Shown: positions 16,128-25,291 of the stretch, in pieces
Layout: every line of letters starts with the position of its first letter
Numbering within the stretch: the first letter of the stretch is position 1
DNA from: Cellulophaga baltica
GTDB taxonomy: Bacteria > Bacteroidota > Bacteroidia > Flavobacteriales > Flavobacteriaceae
NCBI RefSeq assembly: GCF_900102165.1
Contig: NZ_FNBD01000007.1
Location: 62,001 to 126,000, forward strand
Length of the DNA stretch: 64,000 nt
Reading direction: 5' to 3'
Notes under the pieces: model-generated
The model's database searches: none
The model's input: only the letters and a program-made list of their open reading frames with translations
Told to the model about the DNA's origin: nothing
Translations under genes and position numbers: made by a program

Positions 16128-17024
16128 ATGAAATGGAACAATGCATTGAGAGATTATCAAAACTATTTAAAAATAGAGCGTGGTTTATCTGAAAATTCTA
16201 TCAGCAGCTATTCTCTAGACCTACAAAAACTACTTTTATTTTTGGAAGCAAATAAGATAGTCACCTCTCCTATTCAAATAGATAAGCATATTGTTCAACA
16301 ATTTATTTACGAAATTTCTAAAGATGTAAATCCACGTTCTCAAGCTCGGATCATTTCGGGCTTAAAAAGTTTTTTTAATTACTTAGTTTTTGAAGACTAT
16401 AGAACAGACAACCCTTTAGAATTAATAGAGTCTCCTAAAACAGGTAGAAAATTACCAGACACCCTTTCTGAAGATGAAATCAATGATTTAATCGCGGCTA
16501 TAAATCTGTCTACCCCTGAAGGAGAACGAAACAGAGCTATTTTAGAAACTTTGTATGGTTGTGGACTAAGAGTATCAGAACTCGTCAACCTTAAAATTTC
16601 TGATTTATTTTTTGACGAAGACTTCATTAAAGTTACGGGTAAGGGAGATAAGCAGCGTTTTGTTCCTATTAGCGAAATCAATAAAAAATACATCACTTTA
16701 TATAAGAATGAAATAAGAGTACATCTAAACATTCAAAAGGGCTTTGAAGACATCCTGTTTCTTAACAGAAGAGGTAAACAACTGACTAGGGCTATGATTT
16801 TCACCATTATAAAGCAATTAGCTGTAAAAATCGATTTAAAGAAAACCATTAGTCCACACACCTTTAGACATTCATTTGCTACACATTTATTAAAAAACGG
16901 AGCAGATTTGAGAGCAATTCAACAGATGTTAGGACACGAAAGTATTACTACTACAGAAGTATACATGCATGTAGACCGGTCTCATTTAGCTCAAGTACTA
17001 AATGAGTTTCATCCAAGAAAGTAA
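16128..17024 (+). CDS. xerD: Site-specific tyrosine recombinase XerD
   Basis: 298 residues, normal Xer length. The N-terminal SAM-like core-binding domain (about 1-90) is followed by the catalytic domain with Arg148 (GCGLRVSEL), Lys172 (GKGDKQR), His244 and Arg247 (HTFRHSF), His270 (LGHES) and nucleophile Tyr279 (TEVYMHVD). It resolves chromosome dimers at dif together with its partner. XerD rather than XerC is chosen from the overall pattern and the neighbouring aroQ, an arrangement common in flavobacteria. It ends two bases before a convergent gene. Confidence 0.92.
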   Translation: MKWNNALRDYQNYLKIERGLSENSISSYSLDLQKLLLFLEANKIVTSPIQIDKHIVQQFIYEISKDVNPRSQARIISGLKSFFNYLVFEDYRTDNPLELIESPKTGRKLPDTLSEDEINDLIAAINLSTPEGERNRAILETLYGCGLRVSELVNLKISDLFFDEDFIKVTGKGDKQRFVPISEINKKYITLYKNEIRVHLNIQKGFEDILFLNRRGKQLTRAMIFTIIKQLAVKIDLKKTISPHTFRHSFATHLLKNGADLRAIQQMLGHESITTTEVYMHVDRSHLAQVLNEFHPRK

Positions 17025-17026
17025 CT

Positions 17027-17512
17027 TTAGAATTTTAAGGTTGTTCCTAGCTTTATTAAACTGCTATTATAATTATTATTAAAATTCTGCTTTCCTATTA
17101 TAGTTTCGCTCATGAGTTCTATCAATAAATTCTCCTGCACCTCATAACTTAGTCCATTCATAGCACTAAAATTCATGGTGCTGTTTGCGCCTCCCACAAT
17201 ATTACGTTCCATAATCATTTCCGCCCCTGTTAATATACTAAGCTTTCCTATAATAGGTTTACGAAATAGCAATTGAGGTTTAAAAACATCTCCCATCGCA
17301 TTGGTATCATAATACCCTCTTAACATCAATGCATTTTTTTCATTGATCTTCCAGTCCATTATAAAACTAGAGTGCTGTTCATCATTAGCGAAATTAGCAT
17401 ACCCGATAGAGGAAATAGAAAAACTTCCTAAACTTTTAGGTTTCTTTTCTTCTTGGGCGTTTAGGCTTATAAGCCCTAACGCAAAAGTAAACGGCAGTAA
17501 TAATTTGATCAT
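17027..17512 (-). CDS. Secreted protein, probable outer-membrane barrel
   Basis: 161 residues from the second ATG, MIKLLLPFTFALGLISLNAQ, a signal peptide cleaved after NAQ; an upstream ATG at 17533 adds seven residues. The mature part has alternating polar and hydrophobic strands (ISSIGYANF, NALMLRGYYD, KLSILTGAEMI) and ends LIKLGTTLKF with a terminal Phe. This fits a small outer-membrane barrel. No specific function is known. Confidence 0.65.
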   Translation of the reverse strand: MIKLLLPFTFALGLISLNAQEEKKPKSLGSFSISSIGYANFANDEQHSSFIMDWKINEKNALMLRGYYDTNAMGDVFKPQLLFRKPIIGKLSILTGAEMIMERNIVGGANSTMNFSAMNGLSYEVQENLLIELMSETIIGKQNFNNNYNSSLIKLGTTLKF

Positions 17513-17630
17513 TGTAGTAGTTTTAGGAAACATAATGCAAGAAAAATAACTAAAAACAACTACTAATCATATTGTAGTAGAGAATATTACCCTAATATTA
17601 ACATACTGCATCGAAAACACCCCATCAGGA

Positions 17631-18923
17631 TTACTCTTTAAACATGGTGTAATCTCTCTTATAAGGCCTAATAATTAAACGTGCTTCGCGATCAAAACGA
17701 ACATAATTATATACCCAATTTATAAATACCACCATACGGTTTCTAAATCCTATTAAAAAGAATAGATGTACAAACATCCAAACAAACCAAGCAAAAATTC
17801 CTTGAAATTTATACGCATCTAAATCTACTACCGCTTTATTTCTGCCAATAGTAGCCATACTTCCTTTGTCCTTATATACAAAGGGCTTTAAAGGTTTATT
17901 CTCTAACAGATATGTTAAGTTTTTACCTAAATTTTTACCTTGTTGCATTGCAGGTTGTGCCATCATAGGATGCCCACAAGGGTAGTCTGGAAGTTCCATT
18001 CCAGCAACATCCCCTACTGCAAAAATATTTTCATGACCAATTACTTGGCTAAACTCATTTACTTTAATCCGGTTGCCTCGTATTAATAATTTTTCCGCAT
18101 CGAGACCTTTTATGGCTGCTCCTTTTACGCCAGCTGCCCAAACAAGGGTTGCAGCTTCAAAAGATAATTTGGTTTGCGTTGTTGCGAGCTTACCATCATA
18201 ACTTTTTACGCGTGTATTTTTCCAAACTTGCACCCCTAACTCTTCTAAAAAATCTTCCGCTTTTTGAGAGGCCTTTTCACTCATCTCCTTTAAAATGCGG
18301 TCACCAGATTGCACTAAATTTATCTGCACCCTTCGCGTATCTAAATCCGGATAGTCTTTTGGTAAAATACCTTTCTTTATTTCTGCTAATGCTCCTGCCA
18401 ATTCTACTCCCGTTGGACCGCCACCTACAATCACAAAATTCATTAAGGCATCGCGCATATGAAGATCATCCGTAAGTAGTGCTTGCTCAAAATTTTCTAA
18501 AATTAAGCTTCTAAGATTCAAAGATTCTGGAATAGATTTCATCACCATTCCATTTTTTTCTATCTCTTTGTTCCCGAAAAAATTAGTTTCAGATCCTGTG
18601 GCCATCACCAAATAGTCATAATTAATGGCTCCAATATTGGTAATCAACTCATTCTTCTCTGGAACCACCTCTTCTACATTTGCCAAACGAAAGAAAAAAT
18701 TTGGATAATCTTTTAAAACTTTACGAATAGGATATGCGATGGAGTCTGGTTCTAAACCACCTGTAGATACCTGATATAATAAAGGTTGAAAAGTATGATA
18801 GTTATTTTTATCTAAAAGTAAAACTTGCACTTCTTTCTTACTTAGCTCTTTAGCTAAAGAAATACCTGCAAAACCACCTCCTATAATTATGATCCGGGGG
18901 AAATTACTTTTGGGAATATTCAT
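17631..18923 (-). CDS. ndh: Type II NADH dehydrogenase
   Basis: 430 residues from the ATG giving MNIPKSNFPRIIIIGGGFAG; other in-frame ATGs at 18932 and 18950 only lengthen the tail. The first Rossmann fold (GGGFAG) binds FAD, the second (FVIVGGGPTGVELAGALAE) binds NADH, and NIFAVGDVAGM is the FAD-contacting C-terminal block. The C-terminal hydrophobic and aromatic stretch (FAWFVWMFVHLFFLIGF) anchors the enzyme to the inner membrane. It passes electrons from NADH to quinone without pumping protons. It is divergent from an M20 amidohydrolase gene. Confidence 0.93.
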   Translation of the reverse strand: MNIPKSNFPRIIIIGGGFAGISLAKELSKKEVQVLLLDKNNYHTFQPLLYQVSTGGLEPDSIAYPIRKVLKDYPNFFFRLANVEEVVPEKNELITNIGAINYDYLVMATGSETNFFGNKEIEKNGMVMKSIPESLNLRSLILENFEQALLTDDLHMRDALMNFVIVGGGPTGVELAGALAEIKKGILPKDYPDLDTRRVQINLVQSGDRILKEMSEKASQKAEDFLEELGVQVWKNTRVKSYDGKLATTQTKLSFEAATLVWAAGVKGAAIKGLDAEKLLIRGNRIKVNEFSQVIGHENIFAVGDVAGMELPDYPCGHPMMAQPAMQQGKNLGKNLTYLLENKPLKPFVYKDKGSMATIGRNKAVVDLDAYKFQGIFAWFVWMFVHLFFLIGFRNRMVVFINWVYNYVRFDREARLIIRPYKRDYTMFKE

Positions 18924-18961
18924 TGCGCTCATAAAAGTAAAAATAAACAATCGGTCTTAGC

Positions 18962-19006
18962 TAGCATAAAAGAAAATGCTATTTTTATAATGATCTAAAA
19001 TAGCAT
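18962..19006 (+). promoter_or_regulatory. Nested inverted repeats before the M20 amidohydrolase gene
   Basis: TAGCAT (18962) can pair with ATGCTA (18976), and ATGCTATTTT (18976-18985) pairs perfectly with AAAATAGCAT (18997-19006). The second repeat ends 12 bases before the ATG at 19019. No rightward gene lies upstream, so it is not an ordinary terminator; an operator or a 5' leader hairpin with two alternative stems is possible. Confidence 0.45.
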
Positions 19007-19018
19007 AACCCCTTTGCC

Positions 19019-20446
19019 ATGAAAAAACCAATAGTACTTACCGTAATTAGTCTTTTTTGTATGTCTTTGCTTTTAGCGCAAAAAACCAAAGAAGAAGTCT
19101 TAAAAAAAATAGACACAAAGGATGAAATTTATACAGGTATTGCACAAAGCATCTGGAATTATGCCGAGATGGGATATCAGGAAGAAAAGAGCAGTGCTTT
19201 ATTACAAAAGACTTTGAAGCAAGAAGGGTTCTCTATAAAAAAGGGCGTTGCGGGAATGCCAACAGCTTTTATAGCGGAATATGGAACAGGTACGCCTGTA
19301 ATTGCTATTCTTGGTGAGTATGATGCATTACCAGGACTTTCCCAAAAAGCAACTCCTAAAAAGGAATCTCTCGGTAAAGATGCAGGGCATGCTTGCGGCC
19401 ACCACTTGTTTGGCACAGCATCTACCGCTGCTACAATAGCTGTAAAAGATTGGATGAAGTCTAACGCGCAAAAAGGAACCATCCGTTTTTATGGATGCCC
19501 TGCGGAAGAAGGTGGATCCGGAAAAGTATACATGGTTAGAGAAGGCCTATTTGATGATGTAGATGTGGCCTTACATTGGCACCCTGGGAACCATAATGCC
19601 GCTAGTGCCGGTGCGGCTTTAGCTAATAAATCGGCCAAATTCAGATTTCATGGTGTTTCTGCACACGCTGCTGCATCACCTGAAAAAGGCCGTTCGGCAT
19701 TGGATGGCGTAGAAAGTATGAATGCTATGGTTAATATGATGCGCGAGCATATTCCCCAAGAAGCAAGGATACACTATGTGATAACAGATGGCGGTAAAGC
19801 ACCTAATGTAGTTCCAGATTTTGCAGAAGTTTATTACTACGTGAGGCATAATAAAAGAGATGTGGTGATTGATCTATTTGAACGTTTAACGAAAGCTGCC
19901 GAAGGGGCTGCTTTAGGCACGGGTACTACTATGGATTATGAGATGATTGGTGGCACACATGAATTATTACCCAACCTAAGCTTACAGAAAGTTATGCACG
20001 CTAATTTAACTACGGTAGGTGGGTTTACCTATACTCCTAAAGAACAATTATTTGCTGATGAAATTACACGTACATTAGGCTTACAAAAAACAGATATGCA
20101 AAAAGTGACTGCTATAGCACCTTATGCTACGGAGGCAAAAGCTTTTGGATCTACAGATGTGGGCGATGTAAGTTTCGCTGTCCCAACGGCGGGACTAAGT
20201 ACAGCAACATGGGTGCCAGGAACAGCAGCACATAGCTGGCAAGCGGTGGCTGCCGGAGGTACTTCTATAGGCTATAAAGGAATGATGATTGCTGCAAAAA
20301 CCTTAACATTAACCGCTATTGATGTATTTGAAAACCCTGCATTAATTATAGAGGCTAAAGCAGAACTAGAAGAAAAAAGAGGAAAAGATTTTAAATACAT
20401 TCCCCTTTTAGGCAATAGAAAACCAGCCTTAGATTACAGAAATTAA
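19019..20446 (+). CDS. M20 family amidohydrolase (AbgB-like), exported
   Basis: 475 residues with a signal peptide (MKKPIVLTVISLFCMSLLLAQ). Metal-binding GHACGHHLFGTA, CPAEEGGSGKVYMV and a dimerisation domain in the middle (FRFHGVSAHAAASPEKGRSAL) place it in M20D, close to the B subunit of p-aminobenzoyl-glutamate hydrolase. Periplasmic location suggests hydrolysis of an N-acyl or peptide-like amide bond in imported material; the actual substrate is unknown. Nested inverted repeats precede the start and a terminator follows. Confidence 0.88.
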   Translation: MKKPIVLTVISLFCMSLLLAQKTKEEVLKKIDTKDEIYTGIAQSIWNYAEMGYQEEKSSALLQKTLKQEGFSIKKGVAGMPTAFIAEYGTGTPVIAILGEYDALPGLSQKATPKKESLGKDAGHACGHHLFGTASTAATIAVKDWMKSNAQKGTIRFYGCPAEEGGSGKVYMVREGLFDDVDVALHWHPGNHNAASAGAALANKSAKFRFHGVSAHAAASPEKGRSALDGVESMNAMVNMMREHIPQEARIHYVITDGGKAPNVVPDFAEVYYYVRHNKRDVVIDLFERLTKAAEGAALGTGTTMDYEMIGGTHELLPNLSLQKVMHANLTTVGGFTYTPKEQLFADEITRTLGLQKTDMQKVTAIAPYATEAKAFGSTDVGDVSFAVPTAGLSTATWVPGTAAHSWQAVAAGGTSIGYKGMMIAAKTLTLTAIDVFENPALIIEAKAELEEKRGKDFKYIPLLGNRKPALDYRN

Positions 20447-20480
20447 TGATTTTCAGGCTGTTACTTAGAATTTATACCAC

Positions 20481-20508
20481 AACCGATACGATTTTATCGG
20501 TTTTTTTA
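20481..20508 (+). terminator. Rho-independent terminator
   Basis: AACCGAT and ATCGGTT pair around eight bases and are followed by a run of T, 34 bases after the amidohydrolase gene. Confidence 0.82.
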
Positions 20509-20566
20509 ATTAATACTGTAACAAAACCATAGTTTGTACTACTAATAAGCATCAACCAACCACAAC

Positions 20567-21061
20567 GTGAGTAAAGAATTAGAGCATTCATTTGTAACTG
20601 AACTTGAGAACAATCAAAATATTGTTCACAAGGTTTGTACACTGTATACAAATGATAAGGATGCTCATAATGATTTATTTCAAGAGATTGCCATTCAACT
20701 CTGGAAAGCATATCCAAAGTTTAGAGGTGATGCAAAGTTTAGTACTTGGATGTACCGTGTAGCGTTAAATACAGCAATAACCCTATACAGAAAATCAAAG
20801 AAGAGTATACGTACCATTGATTACGATTCGGTAATATTTAAAATAAAAGCCGACGAATATGACGCAACAGAAGAACAACAGTTAAAATTAATGTATAAAG
20901 CTGTAAAGCAATTGAATGATATTGATAAGGCATTAGTCTTTCTTTATTTAGAAGATAAAAATTATACAGAAATTTCTGAAACACTGGGTATCTCTGAAGT
21001 AAATGCAAGAGTGAAGATGAATAGGATCAAGACAAAATTAAGAACCATACTTAATCCATAA
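20567..21061 (+). CDS. ECF-type RNA polymerase sigma factor
   Basis: 164 residues. Region 2 is seen in NDLFQEIAIQLWKAYPKF and FSTWMYRVALNTA; region 4 in DKALVFLYLEDKNYTEISE followed by the helix-turn-helix LGISEVNARVKMNRIKTKLR. It directs RNA polymerase to a small regulon. The start is GTG at 20567. Nine bases downstream begins a gene for a four-span membrane protein that probably controls it, instead of a classical anti-sigma factor. Confidence 0.9.
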   Translation: MSKELEHSFVTELENNQNIVHKVCTLYTNDKDAHNDLFQEIAIQLWKAYPKFRGDAKFSTWMYRVALNTAITLYRKSKKSIRTIDYDSVIFKIKADEYDATEEQQLKLMYKAVKQLNDIDKALVFLYLEDKNYTEISETLGISEVNARVKMNRIKTKLRTILNP

Positions 21062-21070
21062 GATTATAGC

Positions 21071-21721
21071 ATGATGGATGAACTAGAATTATTAAAAAGA
21101 GATTGGCAAAAGAAGGAAGTAGAACACCCAAAGTTGACCTACAATGAAATCTATAAAATGCTATGGAAGAAATCTTCTTCTATTGTAAAGTGGATATTTG
21201 TGATTAGTATTTTAGAGTTTGTATTACCACACTTACTCTACTTACTGCCCTCTACAAAAAACAATATAGACCTTTTTGGTACTACTGGTTTTGATAACTA
21301 TTTTATAGGATTTTCGGTATTCTACTATGCGGTAGTTTTCTATTTCATCTACCAATTTTACAGTCGCTATAAAGAAATTTCCGTGTTGGATAATGCCAAG
21401 CATTTAATGGCTAAAATCTTAAAAACACGAAGAACTGTTAAGAACTACATTATCTTTTCATTATCAATGGTTTTTATAATGATTGTAATGTTTATGTTGG
21501 GTATTTACTTGAACAATGACTTTTCCTCACTCCTTACAGATATGAGTGCTAATGCGGAAAATATCAACCCTGTTGAATTAAAAACAACCTTAATTATTAC
21601 CATTGGAGTCTTTGGCCTAATTATGATTGCAGTGATGGGAGTTGTGTATTTTTTGCTCTACGGATTGCTTCTAAGAAAGTTAAATAGCAATTATGCAGAA
21701 CTTAAAAAGTTAGAAATTTAA
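21071..21721 (+). CDS. Four-span membrane protein, putative regulator of the adjacent sigma factor
   Basis: 216 residues. The soluble N terminus (MMDELELLKRDWQKKE) is followed by four membrane spans around residues 38-57, 80-98, 127-145 and 175-200. Proteins of this type are regularly found just after ECF sigma genes in flavobacteria and may hold the sigma factor at the membrane. That is inference from position; no anti-sigma signature (zinc HxxxCxxC) is present. It overlaps the convergent acyltransferase gene by four bases. Confidence 0.65.
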   Translation: MMDELELLKRDWQKKEVEHPKLTYNEIYKMLWKKSSSIVKWIFVISILEFVLPHLLYLLPSTKNNIDLFGTTGFDNYFIGFSVFYYAVVFYFIYQFYSRYKEISVLDNAKHLMAKILKTRRTVKNYIIFSLSMVFIMIVMFMLGIYLNNDFSSLLTDMSANAENINPVELKTTLIITIGVFGLIMIAVMGVVYFLLYGLLLRKLNSNYAELKKLEI

Positions 21722-22521
21722 ACACGCCATTTACGTTGTTTATTTTCTTCTTCTAAGGCCGCTAAATCTTTGGCTGAGATTACTTTTAAGAAGGAAGGAT
21801 GTTGCTCAATAGCATATTCTAATTTCTCAATTATAGCTTCAAAAGATTCGTTTTCGTAGTCTATTTCTAAAGGTGCTTTTACCACCATAGATTGTAAAAT
21901 ACCTTTCTTTTTAACCCGTAATCCTTTTTTATCAAAAGAACGTCTAAAACCATCAATTACCACAGGCACAACAATAGGTTTGTATTTTTTAATAATATGC
22001 GCCGTACCTTTTCGTAAGGGTTTCCAAGGCGTAGTAGTTCCTTGTGGAAAAGTAATTACCCAACCATCATCAAGTGCTTTTCCTATATTAGAAATATCAC
22101 TCATTTTAACCTGTCTGTTTACATCTTTCCCTTCTGCTCTCCAGGTACGTTCTACGCTTATAGATCCTGCGTAGGCCAAAATTTTTGTTAACAAACTTTT
22201 TTTCATAGTCTCCGCTGCTGCAACATAATACATGTTAAGCTTCGGTTTCCAGATATACCCTATATTTCTAATATTATTATCCCGACCACTTAAACTAGCA
22301 TTAAACACATGAAACATAGCCACAACATCTGCAAAGTAGGTCTGGTGATTACTTACGAACAATACATTGGTATCTGGCAGACTACGCAGAATGTCTGCAC
22401 CTTCTATTTCTAAAGTATTAAAACCTTTATATCGTCTATGCGAGAGCAAGGCTAAAATACGTATCAACCATTTCTTAATAAATAAATTATGTCCAAAAGG
22501 ATTTTTCTTAAATAGGGGCAT
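21718..22521 (-). CDS. 1-acyl-sn-glycerol-3-phosphate acyltransferase (PlsC-like)
   Basis: 267 residues. The PlsC signature NHQTYFADV (NHxxxxD catalytic pair) and the substrate-binding FPQGTTTPWKPLRKGTAHI are present. Such enzymes acylate lysophosphatidic acid to phosphatidic acid on the inner membrane. The family also includes ornithine- and glycine-lipid acyltransferases, so the acceptor is not certain. A -7 box lies 21 bases upstream. Confidence 0.87.
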   Translation of the reverse strand: MPLFKKNPFGHNLFIKKWLIRILALLSHRRYKGFNTLEIEGADILRSLPDTNVLFVSNHQTYFADVVAMFHVFNASLSGRDNNIRNIGYIWKPKLNMYYVAAAETMKKSLLTKILAYAGSISVERTWRAEGKDVNRQVKMSDISNIGKALDDGWVITFPQGTTTPWKPLRKGTAHIIKKYKPIVVPVVIDGFRRSFDKKGLRVKKKGILQSMVVKAPLEIDYENESFEAIIEKLEYAIEQHPSFLKVISAKDLAALEEENKQRKWRV

Positions 22522-22541
22522 CGAAGTTAATTTTGTACCTG

Positions 22542-22549
22542 CAAAATTA
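22542..22549 (-). promoter_or_regulatory. Candidate -7 box (TAATTTTG) for the acyltransferase gene
   Basis: Read on the minus strand, TAATTTTG fits TAnnTTTG and lies 20 bases before the ATG at 22521, between this gene and the Nudix gene. Confidence 0.5.
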
Positions 22550-22560
22550 CAAAATAAGCT

Positions 22561-23199
22561 TTATAGTACTTGCTTTAATAACTCTTTTACTTCACTTAAC
22601 ATCATTGCAGTAGCTCCCCAAACCGTGTAACCATTTAATTTAAAGGCAGGTACGTCTATATTCTCCGCATAGGATGTTGTTAAATTTTGACTAAATATTG
22701 CGGTATCATCCATGAAATCTTGCAAAGAAACTTCAACTAAGGCTGCAACTTCTCTTTCTTGAATAATAAACGGACTAGGATTTTTATACAAGCCTATATA
22801 GGGCTGCACTTCAAAATTACTTGGAGGAATAAAGAGTTCTGTCAATGATTTTATCACCTCTACTTTTTCTGGCAGCACGCCTACTTCTTCATGAGTTTCT
22901 CGTAATGCGGTATGTAGTAAATCGGGATCAAACTTCTCTGCTTTACCTCCAGGAAAACCAATTTGATTGGAATGTACCCCTTTATAGGTTTTCCTTAAAA
23001 TTAATAACAAGGTAGTTTCTTCTGCCTTTGGATAGAAAAGCGACATTACCGCAGCCTTACGAGCTTTTTTTGGTGCCTTATCTAGTTTTTGTAATTCTTC
23101 AATACGGATATCTGGCGCCATTTTATAGTGCGAATCTGCTCCCGGAAGCGGTAGATTTTTTATTTTTGAAATCCGTTTAGAAAAATCATCAAAATTCAT
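22561..23199 (-). CDS. Nudix hydrolase, CoA pyrophosphatase type
   Basis: 212 residues. The Nudix box is GGKAEKFDPDLLHTALRETH followed by EEVGVLPE. Just upstream, LILRKTYKGVHSNQIGFPGG is the extra signature of the NudL/CoA-diphosphatase subfamily. It would hydrolyse CoA or its oxidised forms to phosphopantetheine and ADP derivatives. Its ATG at 23199 overlaps the ATG of the divergent cyclophilin gene within CATG. Confidence 0.87.
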   Translation of the reverse strand: MNFDDFSKRISKIKNLPLPGADSHYKMAPDIRIEELQKLDKAPKKARKAAVMSLFYPKAEETTLLLILRKTYKGVHSNQIGFPGGKAEKFDPDLLHTALRETHEEVGVLPEKVEVIKSLTELFIPPSNFEVQPYIGLYKNPSPFIIQEREVAALVEVSLQDFMDDTAIFSQNLTTSYAENIDVPAFKLNGYTVWGATAMMLSEVKELLKQVL

Positions 23200-23902
23200 G
23201 ATACAAAAAAAGTTCTATTTTTTAGCCTTCAGCATTGTCCTTTTGGCTTCTTCTTGCAAAGATACGCCAAGAGAAACAACTCCAAATTCTTCTACTTCTG
23301 AGATTAAGAAAGATACAATTATTGAAGCACCCAAAGAAATAGAGCCAGAGAAATTTGTGCTAGATGAAGAAAATGCTATACCTTTTTTCTTCGAATATGA
23401 AAAAACTTTAAAAGAGGATAAGGTTAAAATAACTACTAATTTAGGCAGTTTTACTATTGAACTTTATGATAACGTACCGTATCACAAAGCTAATTTTATC
23501 TACTTAGCCAAAAAAGGATATTTTGATTCTACTCTTTTTCATCGGGTGGTGAAAAATTTTATTATCCAGGGAGGAAACTCAGATAATCCAGAAACAGGAA
23601 AGAAACGTGCCGAAATTGGTCGCTATTTATTACCTCCAGACACAAAAAAGGGATACAAACATCATAGAGGTACTATCTCTATGCCCAGCAGTGAGTTAGA
23701 TAACCCTCATAAATTAGCCTCTCCTTTTGAATTTTTTATTGTGGTAACAAAACCAGGCTCTTATCATTTAGATAGTACCTACACTGCATTTGGTAAAGTC
23801 ATTGAAGGTATGGATGTGGTAGACCTCATTAATAGTCAACCTGTTGAACAAGGCGATTGGCCAATACAAAACATACACATTCTAAAAGCAGAAGCTTTTT
23901 AA
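23198..23902 (+). CDS. Cyclophilin-type peptidyl-prolyl isomerase, lipoprotein
   Basis: 234 residues. The lipoprotein signal ends LLASSCKDT (Cys20). After an acidic linker the cyclophilin domain begins at VKITTNLGSFTIELYD and includes FHRVVKNFIIQGG and the C-terminal AFGKVIEGMDVVD. It isomerises proline bonds of exported proteins. The insertion around residues 145-160 and the unusual SMPSSELDNPHKLASPFEFFI replace the classical MA-AGPNTNGSQFFI block, so activity may be modified. The start codon shares two bases with that of the divergent Nudix gene. Confidence 0.9.
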   Translation: MIQKKFYFLAFSIVLLASSCKDTPRETTPNSSTSEIKKDTIIEAPKEIEPEKFVLDEENAIPFFFEYEKTLKEDKVKITTNLGSFTIELYDNVPYHKANFIYLAKKGYFDSTLFHRVVKNFIIQGGNSDNPETGKKRAEIGRYLLPPDTKKGYKHHRGTISMPSSELDNPHKLASPFEFFIVVTKPGSYHLDSTYTAFGKVIEGMDVVDLINSQPVEQGDWPIQNIHILKAEAF

Positions 23903-23924
23903 GGTATAGCAGTTAATAATTGCG

Positions 23925-24542
23925 CTAAACTTCCTCAACGGGTTTGTAAATATTTGGTAGCGTAATTTTAAAATGCACCGCCAGTAACCGAACGGTGATT
24001 ACAATTATAATACCCCCTACATATGGATAGGCGTCTTTTAATGGTAGTTTTTCTAATAAAAAATACCCTATTCCGCCTAAAATACATGCGGTGGCATAAA
24101 CTTCTTTTCTGAAAATTACAGGAATTTCATTACACAAAATATCTCTTATAACCCCTCCAAAACTAGCGGTAATAGTCCCTAAACCCACACACATAACAGG
24201 GTGAAGACCAATGGCAATCCCTTTTTGAATTCCTACCATAGTATATAAGCCAATCCCAATAGTATCAAATAAAAATAAAGACCTACGCAGGTATTTTAAT
24301 TGATTTCTAAAAATAACGGCAGCCGTTACGCTCCCTAATATGGTAGCTAAGTAAACCATATCCTGCAACCACACTACAGGAGTACTTCCTATTAAAATAT
24401 CACGCAGCGTACCTCCACCAACTGCAGTAACGAAGGCAATAATAAACACTCCGAAAATGTCTAGCCTTTTATCCATCGCCATCATCACTCCTGAAATAGA
24501 GAACGCAATAATCCCTAAAATATCAATTGCAAAATAAAACAT
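23925..24542 (-). CDS. TRIC-type cation channel family protein (UPF0126)
   Basis: 205 residues with seven hydrophobic segments and two copies of the glycine motif: AVGGGTLRDIL in the first half and SFGGVIRDILCNEIP in the second, the mark of the internal duplication in UPF0126/TRIC proteins. Bacterial members form trimeric channels for monovalent cations. It is two bases downstream of the RDD gene, so the two probably form an operon. Confidence 0.92.
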   Translation of the reverse strand: MFYFAIDILGIIAFSISGVMMAMDKRLDIFGVFIIAFVTAVGGGTLRDILIGSTPVVWLQDMVYLATILGSVTAAVIFRNQLKYLRRSLFLFDTIGIGLYTMVGIQKGIAIGLHPVMCVGLGTITASFGGVIRDILCNEIPVIFRKEVYATACILGGIGYFLLEKLPLKDAYPYVGGIIIVITVRLLAVHFKITLPNIYKPVEEV

Positions 24543-24544
24543 AT

Positions 24545-25258
24545 CTAATCTTGTGTGTAATAACTATAATCTTTAATAACAATATCTACAAATTCTATAG
24601 CCATGATATCTGTCGTAATTACAGCTACATCTTTAATTTTTTTACTTAATTCTACAATCACGTTATGATCTCCTTTTCTACGGGCATCATCAAACATTTG
24701 CTTAATGGTTTGCATTTCGCGATCACTAAATACCGTTACTTGAGGAAACTTAGGCACATAACCTTCTGGTAATTCTCTTAGCACAGTATCTCTAATACTT
24801 ATTCTTTTCTTCTCACTAATAACGGTGGTCCCTGCAGCCATATCTCCTACGCGTTGGCCATTACCACGTAGCAAAATTGTTAATACCGCAACCCCACCTG
24901 AGCTTAAAGATATATCCAAAATTCGCAAAATCCATCGAACAAAATAATTTGCAAATGTAGGGTTAGATCCGTCAAGTTTCACCACTCTAATTTTTAAAGC
25001 ACTTTTCCCAACCGTTTTACCATTATTAAAGGTTTCCAATAATAAATAGTACAAAAACGGAGGTAAGGAAAACAGCATATACATCGTCCAAGAATCTCCA
25101 GAATCTAAATCTAAAGAAACCATAAGGATTATAACCAAGATATAATAAGCTACAATTATGAGGGTATCGATTAAAAACGCCAGCATTCTATCCCCTAAAT
25201 GAGCCGTATTTTGACTTATACTAATATTTTGAGCGGTTTCTATTTGAAATTGTTCCAT
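24545..25258 (-). CDS. RDD family membrane protein
   Basis: 237 residues. The RDD domain (about 20-150) has LGDRMLAFLIDTLIIVAYYI with Arg and Asp in the first span, two further spans and a closing QRVGDMAAGTTVI. The C-terminal 80 residues are soluble and charged. RDD proteins are poorly understood; some are ion antiporters. It is divergent from the SpoIIM/MoxR operon with a 33-base gap, and such RDD genes commonly accompany SpoIIM-like genes in Bacteroidota, so it may belong to the same membrane system. Confidence 0.9.
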   Translation of the reverse strand: MEQFQIETAQNISISQNTAHLGDRMLAFLIDTLIIVAYYILVIILMVSLDLDSGDSWTMYMLFSLPPFLYYLLLETFNNGKTVGKSALKIRVVKLDGSNPTFANYFVRWILRILDISLSSGGVAVLTILLRGNGQRVGDMAAGTTVISEKKRISIRDTVLRELPEGYVPKFPQVTVFSDREMQTIKQMFDDARRKGDHNVIVELSKKIKDVAVITTDIMAIEFVDIVIKDYSYYTQD

Positions 25259-25291
25259 ATTTTACTTTCTTTGAGTAAATACCCAAGGTTA

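Noticed and set aside
25199-25291. Upstream start for the SpoIIM-like protein
   Set aside because: Would overlap the divergent RDD start and add an unusual hydrophobic leader; ATG at 25292 gives the expected soluble N terminus.
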